Assembly (NCBI GenBank): GCA_017433825.1
Contig: JAFRGL010000011.1
Coordinates: forward strand, 1 to 44,896
Direction: 5' to 3'
DNA: 44,896 bases
Origin: Eubacterium sp.
GTDB taxonomy: Bacteria; Bacillota; Clostridia; Lachnospirales; Lachnospiraceae
Below are positions 1-9,918 of the stretch, piece by piece. The translations under genes were made by a program, and so were the position numbers. Positions within the stretch are counted from its first letter, which is position 1. Every line of letters begins with the position of its first letter. Under the pieces are notes generated by a model. It was not told the origin of the DNA, ran no database searches, and saw only the letters and a program-made list of their open reading frames with translations.

Positions 1-214
1 CCATGCAGACGCCGACTTTGCCGGTGGCCCTGGCATAACCGTCAGCCGCATGCGCAGCTCCTTGTTCATGGGAGGTAAGAATATGATGAATTTCCGGAGT
101 CTGGTAAATGGCATCATAGACGTTTAAAATAGTGCCGCCCGGATAACCGAAAACGGTATCTACATGCTGTTCTTTGAGACATTCCATGATGATCTGGGAA
201 CCGTTAAGTTTCAT
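1..214 (-). CDS. ilvB: Acetolactate synthase large subunit, N-terminal part (runs off the left edge)
   Basis: Only the first 71 codons are in the window. The visible protein starts [16 protein letters not shown] and continues with the thiamine-diphosphate enzyme signature VFGYPGG and then [17 protein letters not shown], which carries the conserved cofactor-activating glutamate. This is the N-terminal PYR domain of acetohydroxyacid synthase, which condenses two pyruvates, or pyruvate and 2-oxobutyrate, in the first common step of valine, leucine and isoleucine synthesis. The start is set by an AAAGGAG site 6-7 bases upstream (221-230 on the minus strand). It follows leuB after only 21 bases on the same strand, so the two are probably co-transcribed. 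The rest of the gene and any small subunit lie outside the window. Confidence 0.9.
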   Translation of the reverse strand, partial: MKLNGSQIIMECLKEQHVDTVFGYPGGTILNVYDAIYQTPEIHHILTSHEQGAAHAADGYARATGKVGVCM

Positions 215-235
215 TTTTCTAATCTCCTTTATTCA

Positions 236-1318
236 TTATATTCTTTCGGCAATCAGGCTGCCCATTTCCGAAGTTGAAACCCTTGTGCATCCTTCCGAAT
301 AAATATCGGAAGTCCGGTAACCTTCCGAAAGCACCTTCTGAACGGCGCTTTCAATATCATCTGCCGCCGCGTCCATGTCCAGTGAGAACTTCAGCATCAT
401 GGCGGCGGACAAAACAGTGGCGATGGGGTTGGCTATGTTCTTCCCCGCGATATCCGGCGCGGAGCCGTGGCTGGGCTCGTACAGGCCGAATTTCGTCTCG
501 TTTAAGGATGCCGACGAAAGCATGCCGATTGACCCGGTGGTCATGGACGCTTCGTCGGATAAAATGTCGCCGAACATATTCTCCGTCAGAATGACGTCGA
601 ACTGGCCGGGATTCATGACCAGCTGCATGGCGCAGTTGTCAACGAGCATATGCTCCAGCGTTACGTCCGGATAGTCTTTCGCAACCTCTTCCGTGACTGC
701 CCGCCACAATCTGGAGGAATCCAGCACGTTGGCCTTGTCAACGCTTGTGACTTTCTTCCTTCTCTTCTGTGCAATCTCAAAAGCCTTGACCGCAATCCTC
801 CTGATCTCGGCTTCGTTGTAGGTCAGGGTATCGACCGCGGTACGCAGCCCGTCCACCGTTTCCGTATATCTTCTGCCGAAATACAGGCCGCCGGTCAGCT
901 CGCGGACTATGATCATGTCAAAGCCGTTTGCCGTCATTTCGGGCTTTAACGGACAGGCGTCTTTGAGCTCGTCATACAGGTATGCGGGCCTGAGGTTAGC
1001 AAAAAGGTTTAAGGCCTTGCGGATGCCCAAGAGGCCCGCTTCCGGCCGTTTATCCGCCGGCAGCTGATACCAGGGCGAGGTTTTCGCGTCCCCGCCGATG
1101 GAGCCCATCAACACCGCGGCGCACTGCTTCGCCTTCTCAACTGTCTCCTCTGTGAGGGGAAGGCCTGTGGCGTCTATGGACGCGCCGCCCAAGAGCAGGT
1201 TTTCATATTCAAAGTCACAGCCGTATTTTCTGCTTACGGCGTCCAGTACTTTCTTCGCTTCGTTTACAATCTCCGGTCCGATGCCGTCTCCGTGAATCAG
1301 TCCGATTATCACTGCCAT
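236..1318 (-). CDS. leuB: 3-isopropylmalate dehydrogenase
   Basis: A 360-residue protein of the usual family length. It oxidises and decarboxylates 3-isopropylmalate with NAD to 4-methyl-2-oxopentanoate in leucine synthesis, in the cytoplasm. Visible signatures are GDGIGPEIV near the N terminus, the substrate-binding segment with [11 protein letters not shown] and NLRPA, the ELTGGLYFG loop, the VDNCAMQLV metal-binding stretch, [11 protein letters not shown] with the metal-ligand aspartates, and [18 protein letters not shown] for NAD. A GGAGG site 7 bases upstream (1326-1330) fixes the start. It lies downstream of the yajC terminator and directly upstream of ilvB. The pathway partner leuA is about 28 kb away under its own T-box; leuC and leuD are not in the window. 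Confidence 0.95.
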   Translation of the reverse strand: MAVIIGLIHGDGIGPEIVNEAKKVLDAVSRKYGCDFEYENLLLGGASIDATGLPLTEETVEKAKQCAAVLMGSIGGDAKTSPWYQLPADKRPEAGLLGIRKALNLFANLRPAYLYDELKDACPLKPEMTANGFDMIIVRELTGGLYFGRRYTETVDGLRTAVDTLTYNEAEIRRIAVKAFEIAQKRRKKVTSVDKANVLDSSRLWRAVTEEVAKDYPDVTLEHMLVDNCAMQLVMNPGQFDVILTENMFGDILSDEASMTTGSIGMLSSASLNETKFGLYEPSHGSAPDIAGKNIANPIATVLSAAMMLKFSLDMDAAADDIESAVQKVLSEGYRTSDIYSEGCTRVSTSEMGSLIAERI

Positions 1319-1342
1319 TTATCTGCCTCCGTTTAAGTATAC

Positions 1343-1398
1343 AAAACGGCCGATCACCAAGCTTCAGGCGTGTTCCTTCAGCAACCGATCGGCCTTTT
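1343..1398 (-). terminator. Hairpin terminator between yajC and leuB
   Basis: A perfect 8-bp inverted repeat, GGCCGATC (1348-1355) and GATCGGCC (1387-1394), followed on the minus strand by GTTTTG. The loop is long (31 nt) and contains a smaller imperfect repeat. It ends about 20 bases after the yajC stop and would separate yajC from leuB. The long loop makes it weaker than a textbook terminator, and regulatory use as part of a leuB leader is possible. Confidence 0.55.
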
Positions 1399-1416
1399 AA
1401 ATGTGCTCATTGATAT

Positions 1417-1734
1417 TTATTTCTTTTTCTCAGGCTCCGCTTTCTGGCCGGGCTTCTCGATTTCGGTAATGCAGGATTTCTTCATCGGAATTCTGCAGTT
1501 CTTATTGTTTCCGAACTCGACTACCACGTCATCGTCGCTGATATCAATGATCACCCCATAGAATCCACTGTTGGTAACACAGGCGTCTCCCACGTCCATG
1601 GCAGACATCATTTCTTCCTGTCTTTTTCTTTCTTTACTCTGCGGACGGACCGACATGAAGTAAATCAGGACGACCATGACGACGACCAGAATGGCAATAC
1701 TGGCGCCGTTACCAAATCCAAGCGCGAAAAGCAT
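1417..1734 (-). CDS. yajC: Preprotein translocase subunit YajC
   Basis: About 105 residues. It has one N-terminal membrane segment (ASIAILVVVMVVLIYFMSV, after a short outside segment), the conserved RPQSKERKRQEEMM motif just after the membrane, and a small cytoplasmic beta domain with GDACVTNSGFYGVI. A lysine and glutamate rich tail follows. YajC is the accessory membrane protein that works with SecDF beside the SecYEG channel. The ATG at 1734 is chosen over one 18 bases upstream because GGGGGA precedes it at normal spacing. It follows tgt at about 85 bases, the classic tgt-yajC pairing, but secDF does not follow here; a terminator does. Confidence 0.92.
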   Translation of the reverse strand: MLFALGFGNGASIAILVVVMVVLIYFMSVRPQSKERKRQEEMMSAMDVGDACVTNSGFYGVIIDISDDDVVVEFGNNKNCRIPMKKSCITEIEKPGQKAEPEKKK

Positions 1735-1819
1735 AATCTTTCCCCCTGTCAATAATCTTTTTTATAATCTGAAACACGAGGCCGTGTACAATTCTTACCC
1801 ATAATACACAATTTGTGTC

Positions 1820-2959
1820 TTAAGAGCAAGCATTTTCTTTAAAACCTTCCAGTTTTTCTTTTTTATAGGCGGAAAACCTGCCGCTTTCCAGCGCGTTTCT
1901 GGCCTCTGTCATCATCGTATTGTAAAAATACAGGTTGTGCAGCACGCAAAGCCGCATTCCCAGCATTTCCTTCGCCTTCAGAAGATGCCGGATATAGGCC
2001 CTGGAATATCTTCTGCAGGCGGGACAGCCGCAGCCTTCCTCAATGGGCCGTTCGTCCAGTTCGAATTTTGCGTTGAACAGGTTCAGTTTTCCCCTGTTCG
2101 TATAGACATGGCCGTGGCGCCCGTTCCTGGACGGGTAGACGCAGTCGAAGAAGTCCACGCCCCTGTCAATGCCTTCCAGTATGTTCTCCGGGGTGCCTAC
2201 TCCCATGAGGTACACAGGCTTGTCAGCGGGCAGATAAGGCACCGTCTCCTCCAGGATGCGGTACATTTCCTCGTGGGTTTCCCCCACCGCAAGGCCGCCC
2301 ACCGCATAGCCGTCCAGGTCCATGTCCGCGATGGCCTTCGCGTGGTCGATGCGGATGTCCTCGTACACGCCGCCCTGGTTGATGCCGAAAAGCAGCTGGG
2401 AGCGGTTGATGGTGTCTTCCCTGGAATTAAGCTCCGCCATCTTCTTTCTGCAGCGCACCAGCCACCTGGTGGTGCGGTCCACGGATGCGGACACGTACGT
2501 TTTCTCCGCTACGGACGACGGGCATTCGTCAAAGGCCATGGCAATGGTGGAGGCCAGGTTGGACTGGATCTGCATGCTTTCTTCCGGGCCCATGAAAATC
2601 TTCCGGCCGTCGATATGGGAGTTGAAGTATACGCCTTCTTCCTTAATCTTCCGCAAAGTCGCCAGGGAGAACACCTGGAAACCGCCGGAGTCCGTAAGGA
2701 TGGGCCGGTTCCAGCTCATAAATTTATGAAGGCCGCCCAGCTTCTTTACCACTTCGTCACCGGGCCTTACATGCAGATGGTAGGTGTTGGAAAGCTGCAC
2801 CTGGGTGCCGATGCCCTCCAGGTCTTCCGTGGAAACCGCGCCTTTGATGGCGGCCACGGTGCCCACGTTCATGAACACCGGGGTCTCGATAACGCCGTGG
2901 ACGGTTTCCATATGGGCCCTTTTGGCCCGGCCTTCCGTTGCTATAAGTTCGTATTTCAT
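1820..2959 (-). CDS. tgt: tRNA-guanine (queuine) transglycosylase
   Basis: A 379-residue enzyme of normal family length that swaps guanine-34 for the queuosine precursor preQ1 in tRNAs with GUN anticodons. Visible signatures are TDSGGFQVFSL with the substrate-binding aspartate, GGLAVGE, and FDCVYPSRNGRHG holding the nucleophilic aspartate. The zinc site is the C-x-C-x2-C cluster in GCGCPACRR plus the later histidine in CVLHNLYFY. It starts 16 bases after the stop of the giant activase gene and has only a weak ribosome-binding site, so translation is probably coupled to that gene. queA and other queuosine genes are not in the window. Confidence 0.96.
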   Translation of the reverse strand: MKYELIATEGRAKRAHMETVHGVIETPVFMNVGTVAAIKGAVSTEDLEGIGTQVQLSNTYHLHVRPGDEVVKKLGGLHKFMSWNRPILTDSGGFQVFSLATLRKIKEEGVYFNSHIDGRKIFMGPEESMQIQSNLASTIAMAFDECPSSVAEKTYVSASVDRTTRWLVRCRKKMAELNSREDTINRSQLLFGINQGGVYEDIRIDHAKAIADMDLDGYAVGGLAVGETHEEMYRILEETVPYLPADKPVYLMGVGTPENILEGIDRGVDFFDCVYPSRNGRHGHVYTNRGKLNLFNAKFELDERPIEEGCGCPACRRYSRAYIRHLLKAKEMLGMRLCVLHNLYFYNTMMTEARNALESGRFSAYKKEKLEGFKENACS

Positions 2960-2975
2960 ACAGTCTGAAAGCCTG

Positions 2976-5900
2976 TCAGGCTGTCTCCATGTTCAGATTC
3001 TTGACGGCCGTGGAAAGCATCAGCTTGATACGGTTCAGCTGGTTAACCTCGCTCGCGCCGGGATCGTAGTCTACAGCCACGATATTGGCGATGGGATAAT
3101 GCTTCCTTATCGCCTTGATAACGCCCTTGCCCACAATGTGGTTCGGCAGGCAGGCAAAAGGCTGGATGCAGACGATGTTGTTAACGCCGTTGTGGATGAG
3201 TTCCATCATTTCACCGGTCAAAAACCACCCTTCACCGGTCTGGTTTCCTTCGGATACGATAGGCGCGGCGTACTTCGCCAGCTCCCTGATATCCGCGGAG
3301 GGCACGAAATGTTTGCTCTTTACGAACTCCTTGTTCGCGGCGGACCGCAGCATGTCGATGGCCTTGATGCCGAAATTGCACAGCATCCTGGTCTTCTTGC
3401 TGCCGCCCAGGTGCTCTTCCTTGAAGTTCGCGTTGTAGAAGCTGTACATGAAGAAATCGATAAGGTCCGGGCAGACCGCCTCGGCGCCTTCGCTTTCCAG
3501 AAGCTCGGCCAGGTGGTTGTTGGCCGCCGGCATGAATTTCACCAGGATTTCACCCACGATGCCGACCCTGGGCTTCTTGATATCCAGGACGGGCAGGTTG
3601 TCGAAATCCCTGATCATAGTGCGGCAGATCTGTTTGAACCGGGTAATGCCCACCTTCTCTCCGCTTACATAGTCAATGCAGATTTTCTCCCATTTGGCGT
3701 GCAGGCGGTTGGCGGATCCCTTCACCTTCTCATAGGGACGCATCCTGTAAAGGCATTTCATAAGAATGTCGCCGAAAGCCGCGCCGTATACCATCCGAAG
3801 GGCCAGCTTCGGGGTAATCTTGAAGCCGGAGTTGCTCTCCAGTCCGGAAAGGTTCAGGGAAATAACCGGTATCTGGGCCATGCCCGCTTTTTTCAGCGCA
3901 CGCCTGATGAAGGCAATGTAGTTGGAGGCACGGCAGCCGCCGCCGGTCTGGGTCATCAGCACTGCCGTATGATCCAGGTCGTACTTGCCGGAATGCAGGG
4001 CTTCCATGAACTGGCCGACTACCATCATGGAGGGATAGCAGGCGTCGTTGTTCACGTATTTTAAGCCCATGTCCACGGCGTTTTTATTGTCATTGGGCAG
4101 GATTTCCAGCCAGTATCCCTCAGCCCGCAGCGCAGGCTGGAGGATGCGGAAATGAATCGGCGACATCTGAGGCGCCAGAATCGTGTAGTTTTTCCGCATT
4201 TCCTTCGTAAACTCCACCTTTTTAATGGAAGAAGGACGGATAACCCGCTTTTCGGTCTTCTTCTCCTGCTCACGGATGGCAGCCAGCAGGGAACGTACCC
4301 TGATCCGGGCAGCACCCAGGTTATTGACCTCGTCAATCTTAAGACAAGTGTAAATCTTACCGCTTCCGGTTAAGATCTCGTATACTTCGTCGGTGGTAAC
4401 GGCGTCCAGGCCGCAGCCGAAGCTGTTCAGCTGGATAAGCTCCAGGTCGTCTCTGGTTTTTACGAAGTTGGCCGCAGCGTAAAGCCTGGTATGGTACATC
4501 CACTGGTCATTGACGCGGATGGGCCGCTCCAAGGGCTTTAAGTGGGATACGGAATCCTCGGTCAGCACCGTCATGTCGTAGGAATTGATCATATCCGGGA
4601 TGCCGTGGTGGATTTCCGGGTCGATGTGGTAGGGCCTGCCCGCCAGGACGATGCCCTTGTGGCCGGTTTCCTTCATCCATTTGAGGACTTCCTCGCCCTT
4701 CTTCTTGATGTCTTCACGGCAGGCGGCCATTTCCTTCCAGCCTGCATGGATAGCCGAACGCACTTCCTTTTCCGGGATATCGGAGAAATGCTTCACCAGC
4801 TCGTCCGCCAGTACGGTTTCCGTGGTCAGCGCCAGGAAGGGATTGTCGAAGCGGATGCCCGGATTGTCCAGCTCATCCACGTTGTTCTTGATATTTTCCG
4901 CGTAGGAAGTCACGATCGGGCAGTTGTAATGATTCACCGCGCCGTCGAACTCTTCACGCTCGTAAGGAATACAGGGGTAGAAAATGTATTTCACGCCCTG
5001 GTTTATCAGCCAGGAAATATGGCCGTGGGCCAGCTTGGCCGGATAACATTCGGACTCGCTGGGAATGGATTCGATGCCCATCTCGTAAATCTTCCGGGAG
5101 GAAGACGGGGACAGTACCACACGGTAGCCTAGCTTCGTAAAGAAGGTGTGCCACATGGGGTAGTTTTCGAACATATTCAGTACCCGTGGGATGCCCACGG
5201 TGCCCCGGAAGGCTTCTTCCTCCGGCAGGGATTCATAGGCGAAGATCCGGTCATACTTGTATTCGAACAGGTTCGGCATATGGTTGGCGTTCTTCACGCC
5301 GCCGATGCCCCGCTCGCAGCGGTTGCCGGAAATATACCTTCTGCCGCCGGAGAAATTGTTGATGGTAAGCCTGCACTTGTTGGTGCAGCCGCCGCAGTGC
5401 GCCATGGTGGTGGTGTATTCCAGGGCATTGATTTCGTCGATGGAAAGCATGGTGGTCTTTCTGCCTTCGCATCTTCTCTTCGCCAGAAGGGCCGCGCCGA
5501 AAGCGCCCATGATGCCGGCGATATCAGGCCGGATTACTTCACAGGCGGCAATCCTTTCGAAGCTCCTTAAGACGGCGTCGTTATAGAACGTGCCGCCCTG
5601 CACCACGATATGCTTGCCCAGTTCGGTGGCGTCGCTGACCTTGATAACCTTGTACAGCGCATTTTTGATGACGGAGTAGGCCAGGCCTGCGGAAATATCT
5701 GCCACGGTGGCGCCGTCCTTCTGGGCCTGCTTAACCTTGGTATTCATGAATACGGTGCAGCGGGTGCCCAGGTCGATGGGATGCTTCGCGAACAGGGCTT
5801 CTTTCGCGAAATCCTGTACGGAATAGTTCAGGGACTGGGCAAAGTTCTCGATAAAGGAACCGCAGCCTGAGGAACAGGCCTCGTTCAGCTGTACGCTGTC

Positions 5901-7211
5901 CACCGTATGGTTCCTGATTTTGATGCATTTCATGTCCTGGCCGCCGATGTCCAGGATGCAGTCCACGTCCGGGTCGAAGAACGCGGCCGCGGTATAGTGG
6001 GCAATGGTTTCCACCTCGCCCTCATCCAGAAGCAGGGCAGCCTTAATCAGGGCTTCGCCGTAGCCTGTGGAACAGGAATAGGCAATCTTCGCGTCCGGGG
6101 GCAGCTTCGAATAAATATCCTGGATAGCCCTGATGGAGGTGGCCAGGGGGCTTCCGTTGTTGTTGCTGTAGAAGGAATATAAAAGCGTGCCGTCCTCGGA
6201 AACCACCGCCGCTTTCGTGGTGGTGGAACCGGCATCGATGCCGAGATAGCAGTTGCCGGAGTACTCTTCCAGCGGCGCTTTCGTAACAATATAGGCGCTC
6301 TGTCTTGCAAGGAAGGTGTCATACGCCTCCTGATCTGCAAACAGGGGCTCCATACGGGCCACCTCGAAGTCCATGACCACGCCCTTTTCCAGCCGTTCCT
6401 TCATGGCGGACATGAGGATCTGGTTGTCCTCCTTCGCGTTCATGGCAGAGCCGATGGCCGCGAACAGGTGGGAGTTTTCGGGAATAACGGTATGCTCGTC
6501 GTCCAGGTGCAGCGTGCGTATAAAGGCTGCCCGCAGTTCCGGGAGGAAATGCAGAGGTCCGCCCAGAAAGGCCACATGGCCCCGGATGGGTTTGCCGCAG
6601 GCAAGGCCGGAAATGGTCTGGTTTACCACTGCCTGGAAGATGGAAGCCGCCAGGTCTTCCTTCCTCGCGCCGTCATTGATAAGGGGCTGGATATCCGTCT
6701 TGGCGAATACGCCGCAGCGGGCCGCTATCGGATAAATATCCTGGTAATCCTTCGCGTAGTCATTTAAGCCCACCGCATCCGTCTTTAAAAGGCTTGCCAT
6801 CTGGTCGATAAAGGAGCCTGTGCCGCCGGCGCAGATGCCGTTCATACGCTGCTCCACGTTGCCGCCTTCAAAATAAATGATTTTTGCGTCCTCGCCGCCC
6901 AGTTCGATGGCTACGTCGGTCTTCGGCGCGTAGGCTTCCAGTGCCGTTGACACGGCAATAACCTCCTGCACGAAGGGTACGTCCAGGTGCTTGGCCAGGG
7001 TCAGGCCGCCGCTTCCGGTGATAACCGGGGACACGCTTAAATCGCCCACCGCATCCTCCGCTTTCTGAAGCAGCATCGCCAGAGTTTCCTGTATATTCGC
7101 AAAATGGCGTTCATAATCGGAGAACAGAAGATTCCTGTCCCCGTCCAGAACGGTGATTTTTACGGTTGTGGAACCGATGTCAATTCCCAGAGAATAATAC
7201 TTTTCGCTCAT
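2976..7211 (-). CDS. Giant 2-hydroxyacyl-CoA dehydratase activase-related protein (two activase domains plus DUF2229-type and dehydratase-like regions)
   Basis: 1,411 residues. It has two BadF/BadG/BcrA-type ATPase domains in tandem: the first at about 5-260 ([10 protein letters not shown] phosphate loop, Cys127 and Cys166), the second at about 322-575 ([10 protein letters not shown], Cys446 and Cys485). Each cysteine pair is placed like the two that bridge one [4Fe-4S] cluster across the dimer in known activases (archerases), which push an electron into a dehydratase using ATP. A cysteine cluster CGGCTNKC follows at 606-613, then a DUF2229-like region and a C-terminal part resembling dehydratase subunits. 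This long architecture is known in Clostridia, but its substrate is generally not established. It heads an operon with tgt. The start at 7211 follows GGAGAG. It is the only activase in the window, so it could serve the dehydratase operon at 30,901-35,800; that link is inference. Confidence 0.85.
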   Translation of the reverse strand: MSEKYYSLGIDIGSTTVKITVLDGDRNLLFSDYERHFANIQETLAMLLQKAEDAVGDLSVSPVITGSGGLTLAKHLDVPFVQEVIAVSTALEAYAPKTDVAIELGGEDAKIIYFEGGNVEQRMNGICAGGTGSFIDQMASLLKTDAVGLNDYAKDYQDIYPIAARCGVFAKTDIQPLINDGARKEDLAASIFQAVVNQTISGLACGKPIRGHVAFLGGPLHFLPELRAAFIRTLHLDDEHTVIPENSHLFAAIGSAMNAKEDNQILMSAMKERLEKGVVMDFEVARMEPLFADQEAYDTFLARQSAYIVTKAPLEEYSGNCYLGIDAGSTTTKAAVVSEDGTLLYSFYSNNNGSPLATSIRAIQDIYSKLPPDAKIAYSCSTGYGEALIKAALLLDEGEVETIAHYTAAAFFDPDVDCILDIGGQDMKCIKIRNHTVDSVQLNEACSSGCGSFIENFAQSLNYSVQDFAKEALFAKHPIDLGTRCTVFMNTKVKQAQKDGATVADISAGLAYSVIKNALYKVIKVSDATELGKHIVVQGGTFYNDAVLRSFERIAACEVIRPDIAGIMGAFGAALLAKRRCEGRKTTMLSIDEINALEYTTTMAHCGGCTNKCRLTINNFSGGRRYISGNRCERGIGGVKNANHMPNLFEYKYDRIFAYESLPEEEAFRGTVGIPRVLNMFENYPMWHTFFTKLGYRVVLSPSSSRKIYEMGIESIPSESECYPAKLAHGHISWLINQGVKYIFYPCIPYEREEFDGAVNHYNCPIVTSYAENIKNNVDELDNPGIRFDNPFLALTTETVLADELVKHFSDIPEKEVRSAIHAGWKEMAACREDIKKKGEEVLKWMKETGHKGIVLAGRPYHIDPEIHHGIPDMINSYDMTVLTEDSVSHLKPLERPIRVNDQWMYHTRLYAAANFVKTRDDLELIQLNSFGCGLDAVTTDEVYEILTGSGKIYTCLKIDEVNNLGAARIRVRSLLAAIREQEKKTEKRVIRPSSIKKVEFTKEMRKNYTILAPQMSPIHFRILQPALRAEGYWLEILPNDNKNAVDMGLKYVNNDACYPSMMVVGQFMEALHSGKYDLDHTAVLMTQTGGGCRASNYIAFIRRALKKAGMAQIPVISLNLSGLESNSGFKITPKLALRMVYGAAFGDILMKCLYRMRPYEKVKGSANRLHAKWEKICIDYVSGEKVGITRFKQICRTMIRDFDNLPVLDIKKPRVGIVGEILVKFMPAANNHLAELLESEGAEAVCPDLIDFFMYSFYNANFKEEHLGGSKKTRMLCNFGIKAIDMLRSAANKEFVKSKHFVPSADIRELAKYAAPIVSEGNQTGEGWFLTGEMMELIHNGVNNIVCIQPFACLPNHIVGKGVIKAIRKHYPIANIVAVDYDPGASEVNQLNRIKLMLSTAVKNLNMETA

Positions 7212-7300
7212 TCACACTCTCCGCAATCTGTATAGTAAGTTCAGCGCTGGTTGCTTTTCCGGCGCTTAAGATAATAGAAAACATTATTAACCAAAGTAAT

Positions 7301-7329
7301 ATAATACTAAATATTGTGGAAAGTTTCAA
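7301..7329 (-). promoter_or_regulatory. Promoter of the activase-tgt-yajC operon
   Basis: On the minus strand TTGAAA (7329-7324), a 17-base spacer and TATTAT (7306-7301). It gives a leader of about 85 bases before the ATG at 7211 and lies in the 215-base gap after the upstream gene's terminator. Confidence 0.75.
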
Positions 7330-7375
7330 GAGCGAAAACAGATATGACAGAATCCCGCCGGCACCCGTGTCCCAG

Positions 7376-7417
7376 ATTCAAAAAGAAAGGCCCTTTTCCC
7401 GGAAAAGGAAAAGGGCC
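7376..7417 (-). terminator. Strong rho-independent terminator after the PIN/NYN gene
   Basis: An 11-bp perfect stem, GGCCCTTTTCC (7389-7399) with GGAAAAGGGCC (7407-7417), a 7-nt loop, and on the minus strand TTTCTTTTTG directly after it. It starts about 10 bases past the stop codon of the gene ending at 7427. Confidence 0.92.
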
Positions 7418-7426
7418 GTTTGAAAA

Positions 7427-8614
7427 TCAGATTTCCTTGCGGATAAGGTTGTAGTATAAAAGTCCGGTCTTCTGGCCGAATTTGTTGACGATGCCGCGGT
7501 AGGCCAGCTGCTTGACGTTTTTCTTGTCCATGTTGGACACGACGATGGAGGCCACGGCCTGGGCGGCTGCGGTATCCACCTGGTTGTCCCTTAAAACACG
7601 TACAACCCGGTTGTTGACCTGGGTCTTTAAGTCGGCTTTGCCGTGCTCTTCCGCTGCAGGCGCGGCTTCGGCAGGCTTTTCGGGCGCTTTTTCCTCAGCC
7701 TTCGAAGGGGTCTTCTCTTCCGGTTTTGCTGCGGGCTTTTCGGGCTGCTTCTCCTCTGCCTTTTCGGAAGGTTTTTCTTCCTTTGCCTCCTGCACTTCCG
7801 GGGCGGCTTCCGCGGGTTCTTCAGCCGCCTTCTTTGCAGCATTCCTCCTGGGCCTGCCCCTGCGGGACCTGGTCTTTTCCGGTTTTGCCTCCGGTTCCTT
7901 CTCCTCCGCTTTTGCTTCTTCAGCAGGCGCGCCAGGCGCTTCTCCGGCGGCAGGTGTTTCCGCCTCCTCCTGTGCCGCAGGCAGTGCTTCCGCTTCCGGT
8001 TCTTCGGCCGGGGCTTCAGGAACGGCAGCCTCCGTCTTAACCTCTTCAGCCTTTACCGCTTCCTCCGGCACCCTTTCAGGCACCAGTGCCGCTTCTGTTT
8101 CCATTACCGGTGCTGCCGCTTCTTCCGCCGCAGCTTCCGGCTTCACCTGCTGTTCAGCTGCCTTCGCCCGGGAAGTGTTCTTCCTCCTGGAAGACGTACG
8201 CTTGCTGCGGGACGACGTTGTCGGAACCGCAGGCTGGTTTTGCACAACGGCAAGCTCAGTAAACCGGATGGCCGGCTGTCTGGAGAATTCGCCCAGGCCG
8301 CTGGCGTTCCAGAAACGGATGATGGCGTCAAAGTCCGTATCTTTGCTGACGATGACGTAGCCGCATTTCCTGTCGCTGTTTGAGCCTACCAGGAAGCCCA
8401 GGAACGTGCCGATATGCATGTCCAGGGACTGCTTGCCCGCCGGAGCCTTGATAACCTTGAAATCCGCACGGACATTTGTGAGGATATCGAGGCTTATTTT
8501 TAAGGCGTTGGGCGTAAACATCAGACAGACATGGTCCTCTTCCGTCAGTTCCTGGATGCCTTTCAGGCCGTCCTCATGTACATTTTCGTAATCAATTAAG
8601 TAATAAGTTTCCAT
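7427..8614 (-). CDS. PIN/NYN-type nuclease-like protein with long low-complexity linker
   Basis: 395 residues from the ATG at 8614, chosen because AAAGGA precedes it; an in-frame extension to 8722 lacks such a site. Residues 1 to about 115 look like a PIN/NYN domain. They start YYLIDYENV with Asp8, followed by Asp65, and VSKDTDFD with Asp92, Asp94 and Asp96, the acidic set that binds metal in this RNase fold. Residues of about 135-325 are almost entirely Ala, Glu, Pro and Lys in PEE/AEE-type repeats, with Arg/Lys-rich patches (RSKRTSSRRK and RSRRGRPRR) that could bind RNA or DNA. The last 70 residues are a separate conserved-looking helical domain (NNRVVRVLRDNQVD and onward). Nuclease activity is inferred from the fold only. 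It is the last gene of a minus-strand run and has a strong terminator. Confidence 0.65.
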   Translation of the reverse strand: METYYLIDYENVHEDGLKGIQELTEEDHVCLMFTPNALKISLDILTNVRADFKVIKAPAGKQSLDMHIGTFLGFLVGSNSDRKCGYVIVSKDTDFDAIIRFWNASGLGEFSRQPAIRFTELAVVQNQPAVPTTSSRSKRTSSRRKNTSRAKAAEQQVKPEAAAEEAAAPVMETEAALVPERVPEEAVKAEEVKTEAAVPEAPAEEPEAEALPAAQEEAETPAAGEAPGAPAEEAKAEEKEPEAKPEKTRSRRGRPRRNAAKKAAEEPAEAAPEVQEAKEEKPSEKAEEKQPEKPAAKPEEKTPSKAEEKAPEKPAEAAPAAEEHGKADLKTQVNNRVVRVLRDNQVDTAAAQAVASIVVSNMDKKNVKQLAYRGIVNKFGQKTGLLYYNLIRKEI

Positions 8615-8657
8615 AAATAATCCTTTGTTTAAATTTTTGTGCGGGCCTGCCCGTTTT

Positions 8658-9854
8658 TTATTCCTTCCACAGGGAATACTGCAGGAACTCCGCCAGCGTC
8701 TTAATCCAGACGTTGAAATCATGGGCCCCGTCCTTTAAGTGGAAGGTATAGGGAATTTCATTGGCGTCCAGCCAGTTTCTTAAGCCGGTGACGCTGATAT
8801 CCTTATCCGTGCCGTAGGTGGCGTTGACATAGGCCATGTCCAGGTTGCCGCAGGAAAGATACAGGTGCGGGCCGCCGCGGATGATGTCCGTTTCCTCCTT
8901 CGTGGGACGGTATCTTGAACCGCCGGAGAAAGCACCGAAGCCGTAAAACTCCCTGTTGTGCTTCATATACATATGGAGCGTGGTTTCACTGCCCATGGAC
9001 AGGCCGCAGTAGGCGCGGTTTTCCGCTCCGGGCGCCACATTGTATTTCTCCTCCACAAAGGGAATGACGCACTTGAACAGATTTTCGGCAATCTTTTCGA
9101 AATCCCATTTGAAATACGCGTTGTCCGAAGTAACGCCGATGCAGGGGACGATGCCGCCCTTGGCAATGACGTTGTCGAAAACCTCCGCCATACAGCCGGC
9201 GTTGAACCACTCCAGTTCGTTTCCGCCGCCGCCGTGGCAGACATAAACCACCCTGTATTTCTTTGACGGATCGAAGCCGTAGGGAAGGTAAATGCTGACA
9301 GGCTGGGTGGTGCCGTCAATGGCGGTATAGGAATCAAATACCTTCCTGCCGCATTTTCCGTCGGTGCGCTTAAAGCCGTAGCCCAGTTCACCGGCCAGCT
9401 TAAAGCTGCCTACGGAAAGCTGACAGTGACAGGCTTTATGGAATTCGTTCATATCCGGCAGGTTTTCCGGATCCGGGATAATCTCCGTCGTACCGTCGCT
9501 TCTTGTAACGACGAAATAATAATGGTACTGTCCGTCGGGAAGCGGGATGGTCACGGTATATACGCCGTCATCCCCCTTAACCATGTCATAATGCACCGAA
9601 GGCGTACCGTCCACGGTACAGCCGGCAAGAATCATGCCAGGCTCCCACTGGTAAGCATTGTAACAGGGAAGGCCGTCGCCTGCGCCGCCCTGCAGCAGAT
9701 AGGCCTTTGCCTGCCTTCTGGTAAAGAACTGGAAATCACCGGAAAGCTGAAGCTTTTCAATATCTTCGCCTTCCTTTGCCGCATAACGGAATGTCACTGC
9801 GTAAGGCGCAGCCCATGCCACATTCGTATTGCCTCTGACCGTAACGCTTTTCAT
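8658..9854 (-). CDS. Esterase, CE1/enterochelin-esterase-like alpha/beta hydrolase with N-terminal beta domain
   Basis: 398 residues. The start at 9854 has AGGAGGAG five bases upstream, which beats the longer in-frame reading to 9887. Residues of about 1-140 form a beta-sandwich like the domain preceding feruloyl and enterochelin esterases (DDGVYTVTIPLPDGQYHYYF). The C-terminal part is an alpha/beta hydrolase with the oxyanion HGGGGNE, the nucleophile elbow GLSMGSE (G-x-S-x-G) and a likely catalytic histidine in GAHDFNVW. Family members release feruloyl or acetyl groups from plant polysaccharide or cleave siderophore esters. There is no signal peptide, so it should act on imported substrate. 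It lies 64 bases after a malic enzyme gene and 43 before the PIN/NYN gene. Confidence 0.8.
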   Translation of the reverse strand: MKSVTVRGNTNVAWAAPYAVTFRYAAKEGEDIEKLQLSGDFQFFTRRQAKAYLLQGGAGDGLPCYNAYQWEPGMILAGCTVDGTPSVHYDMVKGDDGVYTVTIPLPDGQYHYYFVVTRSDGTTEIIPDPENLPDMNEFHKACHCQLSVGSFKLAGELGYGFKRTDGKCGRKVFDSYTAIDGTTQPVSIYLPYGFDPSKKYRVVYVCHGGGGNELEWFNAGCMAEVFDNVIAKGGIVPCIGVTSDNAYFKWDFEKIAENLFKCVIPFVEEKYNVAPGAENRAYCGLSMGSETTLHMYMKHNREFYGFGAFSGGSRYRPTKEETDIIRGGPHLYLSCGNLDMAYVNATYGTDKDISVTGLRNWLDANEIPYTFHLKDGAHDFNVWIKTLAEFLQYSLWKE

Positions 9855-9918
9855 ATGCTCCTCCTGTTCATTATTGATTTGAATCAAAACGCCTGTCTTT
9901 TTGTGCTGTTGCTTTTTG

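Noticed and set aside
2784-4064. Long plus-strand open frames opposite tgt and the giant activase
   Set aside because: Antisense to well-recognised proteins, rich in His, Val and Gly from the GC-rich third positions, with no ribosome-binding sites or family motifs.
7512-8383. Plus-strand frames of Ser/Ala- or Phe/Arg-rich sequence opposite the PIN/NYN gene
   Set aside because: They mirror the Ala/Glu/Pro repeat region of the real gene and have no start signals.
8636-8657. Short GC hairpin between the esterase and PIN/NYN genes as a terminator
   Set aside because: Only about four base pairs can form with a usable loop, and there is no clean T-run; read-through is more likely.
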